64,000 nucleotides of DNA from Sporomusa malonica (lineage in GTDB: Bacteria; Bacillota; Negativicutes; Sporomusales; Sporomusaceae). The stretch lies in the NCBI RefSeq assembly GCF_041428715.1, contig NZ_CP155572.1. One strand, written 5' to 3'. This document shows, one piece after another, positions 57,838-64,000 of this stretch (positions within the stretch are counted from its first letter, which is position 1; each line of letters opens with the position of its first letter). The notes beneath the pieces were generated by a model that saw only the letters and a list, made by a program, of their open reading frames with translations, was not told the origin of the DNA and made no database searches. The position numbers and the translations under genes are program-made.

Positions 57838-57951
57838 TTAGCCTTGTTTTTGTTTATGTTTGGGATTTTCACAAATCACCATTACTCTGCCATGGCGTTT
57901 GATGATTTTACATTTTTCACATATAGGCTTAACCGATGGCCTTACTTTCAT
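57838..57951 (-). CDS. rpmJ: 50S ribosomal protein L36
   Basis: A 37-residue protein, MKVRPSVKPICEKCKIIKRH at the start, with the C+ zinc motif (two Cys at 11 and 14, Cys27 and His32). AGGAGG lies before the ATG. It is in the standard infA-rpmJ-rpsM order. Confidence 0.98.
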   Translation of the reverse strand: MKVRPSVKPICEKCKIIKRHGRVMVICENPKHKQKQG

Positions 57952-57972
57952 AATTAAACCTCCTTATCGTGC

Positions 57973-58036
57973 GTCCGCCGTCCGCCAGTCCGCGTTCGTT
58001 CATCGACTTGACTAACGAACTTACGAACCCACGAAC
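57973..58036. repeat. Short tandem-like hexamers between infA and rpmJ
   Basis: Three GTCCGC units (57973, 57980, 57988) and three ACGAAC units (58015, 58023, 58031), spaced 7-8 bp, with a GTTCGTTC between. The composition differs from the surrounding genes. It lies in the infA 3' spacer and does not encode a protein. Confidence 0.55.
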
Positions 58037-58041
58037 ACAAG

Positions 58042-58260
58042 CTATTTAAACCTATAGGTAATACGGCCTCGTTTCAAATCATACGGTGTAAGTTCAATTG
58101 TGACTTTATCGCCTGGTAAAATTCGAATAAAATTCATCCGAATTTTACCTGATACATGCGCCAGTACAATATGACCATTTTCCAGTTTTACCTGGAACAT
58201 GGCATTAGGCAAAGCCTCGATGACCGTACCTTCTACTTCGATTACATCTTGTTTGGACAT
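58042..58260 (-). CDS. infA: Translation initiation factor IF-1
   Basis: 72 residues, one S1-like OB fold, with VIEVEGTVIEALPNAMFQVKL (in parts), HVSGKIRMNFIRILPGD and the end GRITYRFK. It follows the KOW protein gene by 31 bp. Confidence 0.99.
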   Translation of the reverse strand: MSKQDVIEVEGTVIEALPNAMFQVKLENGHIVLAHVSGKIRMNFIRILPGDKVTIELTPYDLKRGRITYRFK

Positions 58261-58291
58261 GAGCTATCCCTCCTCGTCCGCTTTTAACAGC

Positions 58292-58567
58292 TTATCCGGT
58301 CGCCTCAATGTGGGCGAGGGCCTGACGGATCTCTTCATCGGTGATTGTTAGACCACCAGCTAAAACTTCCGCCACATTATTAGCAATAGAATGCCATTTG
58401 ACGTGCTTCACGTTCTTTTTCTTAGGACTCACGACCTTACGTCCGCGTCCGTCAGCTACCAGAAGAGTTTGCGGCTTATACCACCCGAGTACCACATAGG
58501 CGTGGCCAGCATCACGTCCTGCTGATGATATCACAATGTGCCCTGGGTTAATAGTTCCATCTGGCAC
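58292..58567 (-). CDS. KOW-domain RNA-binding protein (L14e-like)
   Basis: 91 residues. A KOW motif region (PGHIVISSAGRDAGHAYVVL) at the start resembles eukaryotic and archaeal L14e; the C-terminal part is helical. Such proteins sit between map and infA in many anaerobic Bacillota and probably bind the ribosome or RNA. The start is GTG with GGAGGAG upstream. Confidence 0.88.
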   Translation of the reverse strand: MPDGTINPGHIVISSAGRDAGHAYVVLGWYKPQTLLVADGRGRKVVSPKKKNVKHVKWHSIANNVAEVLAGGLTITDEEIRQALAHIEATG

Positions 58568-58580
58568 AAGCCGTCTCCTC

Positions 58581-59327
58581 CTATAGTTTTGTTAATATTT
58601 CCGGACCATCGGCCGTAATAGCAATGGTGTGTTCAAAATGGGCCGAACGCTTGCCGTCAGCAGTCACTACTGTCCAGTTGTCGCTCAAGGTCTTGACCTC
58701 ATGAGTCCCAGCGTTAATCATAGGTTCTATTGCTAATGTCATACCAGATTTTAATCGCGGGCCGCGTCCGGGAAGCCCATAGTTAGGTATTTGCGGGTCT
58801 TCGTGCATGTTTCTGCCGATGCCATGCCCGACGAAATCGCGCACCACACCATAACCGTGCCCCTCAGCGTAGGTTTGAATACTATGGGAAACGTCGCCTA
58901 AACGACTTCCCGCTATAGCTTTTTCAATCCCTTTATATAGCGACTGTTCGGTAACTTCGATAAGTTTCTCAACTTCGGCATCAACTTCGCCTACTGGCAC
59001 GGTAATCGCAGCATCACCGCAATAGCCGTTTATGATGGCGCCAATGTCAATACTTACATTATCTCCATTTTTCAACCTTTTTAATCCAGGAATGCCATGT
59101 ACTACCTCTTCATTAACTGAGGCACATATGTTGCCAGGGAATCCGTGATAGCCTTTAAAGGCCGGCACTGCGCCCTTGCTCTTGATGTACTGTTCAGCAA
59201 TCCTGTCAAGTTCCAGTGTAGTGACTTCAGGTTTTACCGCTTTTTTGACTTCATTAAGCGTTTCGGCCACTATCCGCCCGGCATCACGCAGGTAGTTTAA
59301 TTCCCTTTGTGATTTTAAGATTATCAT
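58581..59327 (-). CDS. map: Methionine aminopeptidase, type I
   Basis: 248 residues. The metal ligands are visible in VSIDIGAIINGYCGDAA (two Asp), GHGIGRNMHEDP (His) and LAIEPMI (Glu) with a last Glu in SAHFEHTIAIT. No zinc-finger extension is present. It overlaps adk by 4 bp (ATGA). Confidence 0.98.
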   Translation of the reverse strand: MIILKSQRELNYLRDAGRIVAETLNEVKKAVKPEVTTLELDRIAEQYIKSKGAVPAFKGYHGFPGNICASVNEEVVHGIPGLKRLKNGDNVSIDIGAIINGYCGDAAITVPVGEVDAEVEKLIEVTEQSLYKGIEKAIAGSRLGDVSHSIQTYAEGHGYGVVRDFVGHGIGRNMHEDPQIPNYGLPGRGPRLKSGMTLAIEPMINAGTHEVKTLSDNWTVVTADGKRSAHFEHTIAITADGPEILTKL

Positions 59328-59977
59328 ACTTGCCCGCCTCTCAGGCTAGCGATTATGTCTTTGAGAACATCATCGATTGGCTGCAGACCGTTGATTTCGG
59401 TGTACAATCCTTTGTCCTGATAGTACTCAATTAAAGGCTGGGTTTGAGTCTGATAAACCGTCAGGCGGTTAACTACTGTTTCTTCTTTGTCATCATCCCG
59501 CTGATACAGTTCGCCACTGCACTTATCACAGACACCGCTTGCTTTAGGTGCATTAAAAGCCACATGATAAGTAGCGCCGCAGCTTCTGCAAATCCGGCGG
59601 CCTGTCATACGGCCAACCAGTTCAGAGCCAGGAGCAGTAATATTGACAACCCGGTCAAGTTTGATGGTAAGTTCGGTTAGCGTACGGTCAAGGGCCTCTG
59701 CTTGGGCGATTGTACGGGGAAAGCCATCAAGGATAAATCCTTTTTGGCAGTCATCTTTCGCCAAGCGCTCTTTAACAATGCCGATGGTTATACTATCAGG
59801 AACCAATTGACCAGCATCCATGCAGGCTTTAGCCTGTTTACCAAGCTCGGTACCTTCTTTGACTGCAGCCCGAAACATATCACCGGTTGAGATATGGGGA
59901 ATTTTAAAGTTCTCTACTAGTTTGGCCGCCTGAGTGCCTTTGCCGGCGCCAGGCGGTCCCATTAACAGAATAAACAT
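59324..59977 (-). CDS. adk: Adenylate kinase
   Basis: 217 residues, of the long type with a zinc-binding lid: CRSCGATYH and CDKCSGEL. The P-loop GPPGAGKGTQA and DGFPRTIAQAEALD are intact. I chose the ATG at 59977, with AGGAGG 8 nt upstream; the GTG at 59983 is too close to that site. Confidence 0.98.
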   Translation of the reverse strand: MFILLMGPPGAGKGTQAAKLVENFKIPHISTGDMFRAAVKEGTELGKQAKACMDAGQLVPDSITIGIVKERLAKDDCQKGFILDGFPRTIAQAEALDRTLTELTIKLDRVVNITAPGSELVGRMTGRRICRSCGATYHVAFNAPKASGVCDKCSGELYQRDDDKEETVVNRLTVYQTQTQPLIEYYQDKGLYTEINGLQPIDDVLKDIIASLRGGQV

Positions 59978-59989
59978 GACCACTACCTC

Positions 59990-61246
59990 CTACTTCATGA
60001 AGCCTTGATAGTGACGCATGAGTACCAGCGCCTCTATTTGCTTCATGGTATCCAGAGCCACACCTACTACGATTAAGAGGGCAGTTCCACCAAAGTAGAC
60101 CCCTTGGAGGTTAGTCGCTGCACCAACAAAATTCGGTAGTATTGCGATTATGGCCAGGAAGATTGATCCGGCCAGGGTAATTCTGGTCATAACCCGGTCT
60201 AAATAATCGGCGGTAGGCTTACCTGGCCTAATACCAGGGATAAACCCGCCGTGTTTTTTCATGTTCTCTGCCATATCTGATATGTTCATAGTAACCGCAG
60301 TGTAGAAGTACGTAAAGAACACAATTAGGATCGCATACAATATTGTTTGTAGCGGCGTGCCCCACGCAAACCACCCTGCCACTGTTTTTACCCAGGGTAC
60401 ATCAATAAACTGGGCAATGGTTACCGGGAACATCAGCACAGATGACGCAAAGATTATCGGAATAACGCCAGCTTGGTTCACTTTAAGCGGAATGTGCGTA
60501 GAATGACCGCCATACATCTTGCGGCCCACTACCCGTTTGGCGTACTGTACAGGGATTCGGCGTTGACCTTGTTGTATCGCAATTACAAACACAATCATGG
60601 CCACAGCGATAATCAGGAACAAAAATACATTAAATATGTTAATTGTCCCAGCTCTTACATACTCATAAATGGTATACAAGCCATTTGGTAGGCCTGAAAC
60701 GATACCGGCAAAAATGATTAGTGATATGCCGTTACCAATACCTTTTTCAGTAATTTGTTCACCCAGCCACATCAGGAATACCGTTCCTGCTGTCAGGGTA
60801 AGTGCTACAAGCAGTATGGAATCAAACCCTGGATTAATAATCGCCACTTTCAAACCAAATGCCATGCCAATTGCCTGGATAAAACCAAGCAGGACAGTAC
60901 CATAGCGGGTAATTTGGGTAATTTTCTTACGACCCTCATCGCCTTCTTTTGCCCACTGTTCAAACTTTGGCACAACAACGGTAAGTAGTTGCATGATAAT
61001 TGAAGCGTTAATATACGGGGTGATGCTCATGGCAAATATGGAGAACTTACTTAAAGCACCACCAGAGAACATATCTAAAAGCCCAAATAGATTACCCTGG
61101 GTAAACAGCTGCTCGATAACAGAGGCATTTACTCCCGGTACGGGGATATGTGTACCTAGTCTGAATATCAGGAACATAACCAAGGTGAAAACTACTTTCT
61201 GCCTTAGTTCAGTAATCTTTAAGACGTTCGAGAGTCCTGCCAGCAA
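59990..61246 (-). CDS. secY: Protein translocase subunit SecY
   Basis: 418 residues with ten membrane helices. Family signatures: FRLGTHIPVPGV near the start, the plug-region GLLDMFSGGALSKFSIFAM, and RIPVQYAKRVVGRKMYGG before the long cytosolic loop. The start is TTG directly after the rplO stop, with GAGGTGA inside rplO as the ribosome site, so translation is coupled. Confidence 0.98.
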   Translation of the reverse strand: MLAGLSNVLKITELRQKVVFTLVMFLIFRLGTHIPVPGVNASVIEQLFTQGNLFGLLDMFSGGALSKFSIFAMSITPYINASIIMQLLTVVVPKFEQWAKEGDEGRKKITQITRYGTVLLGFIQAIGMAFGLKVAIINPGFDSILLVALTLTAGTVFLMWLGEQITEKGIGNGISLIIFAGIVSGLPNGLYTIYEYVRAGTINIFNVFLFLIIAVAMIVFVIAIQQGQRRIPVQYAKRVVGRKMYGGHSTHIPLKVNQAGVIPIIFASSVLMFPVTIAQFIDVPWVKTVAGWFAWGTPLQTILYAILIVFFTYFYTAVTMNISDMAENMKKHGGFIPGIRPGKPTADYLDRVMTRITLAGSIFLAIIAILPNFVGAATNLQGVYFGGTALLIVVGVALDTMKQIEALVLMRHYQGFMK

Positions 61247-61687
61247 TTAAATCACCTCGACTGTACCGCCGGCAGCCTGAATTTTTTCAGCGGCCGACTT
61301 AGTAAAGCCATTGGCTTTAACTGTTAAAGCCTTGGTGAGCTCGCCATTGCCTAAGATTCTAAGACCATCAAGTACTTTTTTAACTACGCCTGCGTCTACC
61401 AAAGCTTCGAGATCAACAACTGCACCGTTATCAAAGCGGTTGAGCTCAATTACGTTAATTTCGCTGTATTCTTTAGCGAATTTATTGGTAAAACCGCGCT
61501 TAGGCAGTCTTAAGTACAAGGGCTTTTGGCCGCCTTCAAAACCAGGACGCACACCGCCGCCGGCACGAGCATTTTGGCCTTTGTGACCTTTACCAGCAGT
61601 TTTTCCTAGACCGGAACCAAGGCCACGGCCTACACGAGTGCGAACTTTTTTTGAACCAGGCGCTGGAGCTAATTCATGTAATTTCAT
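61247..61687 (-). CDS. rplO: 50S ribosomal protein L15
   Basis: 146 residues with the glycine-rich, basic N-terminus (RVGRGLGSGLGKTAGKGHKG) and GFEGGQKPLYLRLPKRGF. I chose the ATG at 61687 with GGAGGTG upstream. The TAA stop abuts the secY start. Confidence 0.98.
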   Translation of the reverse strand: MKLHELAPAPGSKKVRTRVGRGLGSGLGKTAGKGHKGQNARAGGGVRPGFEGGQKPLYLRLPKRGFTNKFAKEYSEINVIELNRFDNGAVVDLEALVDAGVVKKVLDGLRILGNGELTKALTVKANGFTKSAAEKIQAAGGTVEVI

Positions 61688-61735
61688 TAACAGCACCTCC
61701 TTGAACTAGTATGTTGGCTATTGCCACTAGAAATT

Positions 61736-61921
61736 TTATTCTGCAACTTGCTCTACGGTAACAAGGTGTTCTACTTTGCGAACCATGCCTCTGATTACCG
61801 CATTATCTTCTTGAACTACAGAGCTATTGGTTTTTTTGAGACCGAGTGCTACTACTGTTGCACGCTGATCTTCAGGTCTGCCAATCACGCTGCGAGTTAA
61901 TGTAATTTTAAGTTTCGCCAT
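61736..61921 (-). CDS. rpmD: 50S ribosomal protein L30
   Basis: 61 residues with the single-domain bacterial form: KITLTRSVIGRPEDQRATV then NAVIRGMVRKVEHLVTVE. It follows rpsE by 12 bp. Confidence 0.98.
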   Translation of the reverse strand: MAKLKITLTRSVIGRPEDQRATVVALGLKKTNSSVVQEDNAVIRGMVRKVEHLVTVEQVAE

Positions 61922-61933
61922 TGTGTTACCTCC

Positions 61934-62434
61934 TTAACCCAACAATTCCTGAACGGTCTTGCCGCGCAGGCTAGCAACTTGCTCAGCGCGTTTTAACTGG
62001 CTAAGACCAGCGATTGTAGCGCGAACCATGTTGTTGGCGTTAGATGAGCCAAGCGATTTGGTCAGGATGTCGTGAATGCCAGCAAGTTCAAGCACAGCAC
62101 GAGCTGGGCCGCCAGCAATTACGCCTGTACCTTCGGAGGCAGGCTTTAACAGCACTTTACCGGCGCCGAACTCACCCATGATTTGATGAGGAATAGTGGT
62201 GCCGACAATAGGAACTTTAATCAGGTTTTTCTTGGCGTCTTCTACGCCTTTACGAATAGCTTCCGGCACTTCAGCAGCTTTGCCCAAGCCGAAACCTACA
62301 TGGCCGTTGCCATCGCCGACAACTACCAGAGCGCTGAAAGAAAAGCGTCTACCGCCTTTAACTACCTTGGCAACCCGGTTGATAAATACTACTTTTTCCT
62401 TAAGGTCAAGACCGGTGTGATCAATTCTGGCCAT
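61934..62434 (-). CDS. rpsE: 30S ribosomal protein S5
   Basis: 166 residues. The double-stranded RNA-binding N-terminal domain has VVKGGRRFSFSALVVVGDGNG (in parts); the C-terminal domain has GPARAVLELAGIHDILTKSLGSSN (in parts). Codes for a protein in the 30S decoding region. Confidence 0.99.
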   Translation of the reverse strand: MARIDHTGLDLKEKVVFINRVAKVVKGGRRFSFSALVVVGDGNGHVGFGLGKAAEVPEAIRKGVEDAKKNLIKVPIVGTTIPHQIMGEFGAGKVLLKPASEGTGVIAGGPARAVLELAGIHDILTKSLGSSNANNMVRATIAGLSQLKRAEQVASLRGKTVQELLG

Positions 62435-62451
62435 TAATTTCCCTCCTTTTC

Positions 62452-62820
62452 TTAGAATTCAAGTCCAGCTTCGCGTGCAGCAGCAGCCAGGGCGGCAACG
62501 CGGCCGTGATAAATGTAACCAGCACGGTCAAATACCACTTTAGTGATTCCTTTTTCGAGGGCCCGTTTGGCGATTGCCTCGCCTACAGCTTTAGCTGCAT
62601 CAATGTTTCCACCGTACTCAACTTTAGCCAGTACCTCTTTATCCATGGTGCTAGCCGATACGAGGGTAGCGCCAGTTTTATCGTTGATAATTTGAGCATA
62701 CATATGCTTCAAACTACGAAATACGTTAAGACGGGGGCGTTCGGTGGTGCCAATAAGATTTTTCCGGGCTCTTAGTTGGCGCTTTTGACGTCCGATGTTT
62801 TTGCTCGGTTTACGCAGCAA
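62452..62820 (-). CDS. rplR: 50S ribosomal protein L18
   Basis: 122 residues, 5S rRNA binding, with RPRLNVFRSLKHMYAQIIND and the end VFDRAGYIYHGRVAALAAAA. I chose the TTG at 62820, 8 nt after AAAGGAG; the GTG at 62829 overlaps this site. Confidence 0.97.
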   Translation of the reverse strand: MLRKPSKNIGRQKRQLRARKNLIGTTERPRLNVFRSLKHMYAQIINDKTGATLVSASTMDKEVLAKVEYGGNIDAAKAVGEAIAKRALEKGITKVVFDRAGYIYHGRVAALAAAAREAGLEF

Positions 62821-62858
62821 GGTGTTCACTCCTTTCGCTTGAATTGCCTTTTATGAGT

Positions 62859-63410
62859 TTATTTCTTGCCTTTACCGCCGGCTTTACCGACTTTACGGCG
62901 GATAACTTCGCCTTCGTACTTAATGCCTTTGCCTTTATAGGGCTCTGGCTCACGGTAGCCACGGATTTTTGCAGCAAGTGCGCCGACAGCTTCTTTGTCG
63001 ATTCCGGAAACAACAATCCGGTTAGGCGCGGGAACATCAATTGTAAGACCTGCAGGCGGCTCAACCTCCAGCGGATGCGAAAAGCCTAAGGTGAGCGCCA
63101 GTTTTTGACCGGCTTTAGCGGCACGATAGCCTACGCCAGCAATCTCCAGGGTTTTAGCAAAACCTTGGGTTACGCCTGTTACCATGTTGCTAACCAGGGT
63201 TCTGGTCAGACCATGGAGCGAGCGGTGTTCTTTATTATCTGTAGGCCGCTTGACATTAATGACACTGTCTTCCAGTTCGATAATCATATCTTTATGGAAC
63301 TGACGGGTCAGTTCGCCTTTAGGGCCTTTAACTGTCACTACGTTGTTTTCACCGATGGTTACGGTAACACCAGCAGGAACAGTGATGGGACTCCTACCAA
63401 TTCTAGACAT
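62859..63410 (-). CDS. rplF: 50S ribosomal protein L6
   Basis: 183 residues, two repeated L6 domains, with SRIGRSPITVPAGVTV at the start and the signature PEPYKGKGIKYEGEVIRRK near the end. It follows rpsH by 23 bp. Confidence 0.99.
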   Translation of the reverse strand: MSRIGRSPITVPAGVTVTIGENNVVTVKGPKGELTRQFHKDMIIELEDSVINVKRPTDNKEHRSLHGLTRTLVSNMVTGVTQGFAKTLEIAGVGYRAAKAGQKLALTLGFSHPLEVEPPAGLTIDVPAPNRIVVSGIDKEAVGALAAKIRGYREPEPYKGKGIKYEGEVIRRKVGKAGGKGKK

Positions 63411-63433
63411 ATTGCACCTCCTGTATCACTAGA

Positions 63434-63832
63434 CTACCAAACGTATGCGATTACTTCGCCGCCGAGACCTTCTTTGCGAGCGGCTTTGTCAGACATGATG
63501 CCTTTGGATGTCGAGATAATCGCAATTCCGAGGCCACCCAGTACGCGCGGCAGTTGCTCTTTCTTAGCGTAAACGCGAAGACCGGGCTTAGAAATGCGCT
63601 TAATTCCAGTAATTACTTTTTCGCGGTTCGGTCCGTATTTCAGACTTACACGAATCATTCCTTGCTTGCCATCGGCAATTGTATCGTAGTCTCTGATAAA
63701 ACCTTCGTCTTTCAGAATTTGTACTACAGATTTTTTAATTTTCGATGCCGGAATTTCGACTTTATCGTGAAAAACCGAGTTAGCGTTGCGAATGCGCGTA
63801 AGCATATCGGCAATCGGATCGGTCATTACCAT
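63434..63832 (-). CDS. rpsH: 30S ribosomal protein S8
   Basis: 132 residues with TDPIADMLTRIRNAN at the start and the motif GLGIAIISTSKGIMSDKAARK. The ATG at 63832 has GGGGG about 9 nt upstream; a second ATG two codons on is also possible. S8 is a known translational regulator of spc operons in other bacteria. Confidence 0.98.
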   Translation of the reverse strand: MVMTDPIADMLTRIRNANSVFHDKVEIPASKIKKSVVQILKDEGFIRDYDTIADGKQGMIRVSLKYGPNREKVITGIKRISKPGLRVYAKKEQLPRVLGGLGIAIISTSKGIMSDKAARKEGLGGEVIAYVW

Positions 63833-63865
63833 GGTTTAGAACCCCCTTCCTATATGTTGCTGCTA

Positions 63866-64000
63866 CTACCAGCTTGCCTTGGTTACTCCAGGAATGGCGC
63901 CTTTGTAGCTCAGTTCCCGGAAACAAATCCGGCACATTTCGAATTTGCGCATATATCCGTGCGGACGACCACAAATTTTGCAGCGGTTGTACTTTTGTAC
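63866..64000 (-). CDS. rpsN: 30S ribosomal protein S14, zinc type (5' end missing)
   Basis: The last 44 residues of S14, cut by the right edge. The four zinc cysteines are visible (CKICGRPHGYMRKFEMCRIC), which marks the short type Z form of about 61 residues. It ends IPGVTKASW, as is typical, and lies 33 bp before rpsH. Confidence 0.97.
   Translation of the reverse strand, partial: VQKYNRCKICGRPHGYMRKFEMCRICFRELSYKGAIPGVTKASW

Noticed and set aside
1..64000. CRISPR array, tRNA, rRNA, prophage or origin
   Set aside because: No regularly spaced direct repeats, cloverleaf genes, rRNA-like stretches, phage genes or DnaA-box clusters seen on either strand.

Overview
The window looks like chromosome of an anaerobic, spore-forming Bacillota. 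Seen in the sequence: a germination-type CwlD amidase, a coenzyme B12-dependent ribonucleotide reductase, a MetF protein fused to the iron-sulfur C-terminal domain typical of acetogens and other anaerobes, an oxygen-sensitive type of L-cysteine desulfidase, a molybdopterin oxidoreductase, a glmS ribozyme, and zinc-binding forms of S14, L36 and adenylate kinase. This mix fits Negativicutes such as Sporomusaceae, but no 16S gene is present, so that placement is inference.

Layout. 1-13 kb is a signalling block on the minus strand: a CheY-like receiver (cut by the edge), a TetR regulator, a GAF/PAS histidine kinase paired with a PocR-PAS-GGDEF diguanylate cyclase, an L-cysteine desulfidase with its likely sigma-54 activator, a PAS histidine kinase, and a large CheB-CheR-PAS fusion. 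13-24 kb is metabolic: a small cysteine-rich protein, an FAH-family hydrolase, a molybdopterin oxidoreductase, nrdJ, metF, a lipoprotein, an amidohydrolase, and a MarR regulator facing a zinc-ribbon protein. 24-29 kb is the most accessory-like part: a C39 peptidase, secreted and coiled-coil proteins of unknown role, a radical SAM gene remnant, a GlcG/HbpS-like protein, an UPF0126 channel and repeat scars.

29-36 kb is the cell-wall and c-di-AMP locus cdaA-cdaR-FAD protein-glmM-glmS, with a glmS ribozyme in front of glmS. 36-46 kb is the arginine operon argC-J-B-D-F-G-H followed by ilvE. 46-50.5 kb holds cwlD with the AmmeMemoRadiSam trio and a divergent transglycosylase. 50.5-64 kb is the end of the S10/spc/alpha ribosomal cluster, from rpsN through secY, adk, map, infA, rpoA and rplQ, then ecfA1-ecfA2-ecfT-truA and rplM-rpsI.

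Regulation visible in the DNA: a -24/-12 promoter for the cysteine desulfidase; two NrdR boxes 32 bp apart at the nrdJ promoter; paired GTTAAT/ATTAAC palindromes shared by the marR promoter and the promoter of the zinc-ribbon gene; an ArgR-like box on the argC -35; a glmS ribozyme; a probable L13 leader; and a SigD-like promoter for an unknown protein. Two families of dispersed intergenic repeats (a ~90 bp element, four copies; a ~120 bp hairpin element, two copies with compensatory changes in the arms) and REP-like GGGGACGGTT ends are present, and three of these insertions lie inside the arg operon. I see no CRISPR array, tRNA, rRNA, prophage or intact transposase. No clearly new multi-gene system stands out; the repeat elements and the MarR/zinc-ribbon pair are the most open questions.
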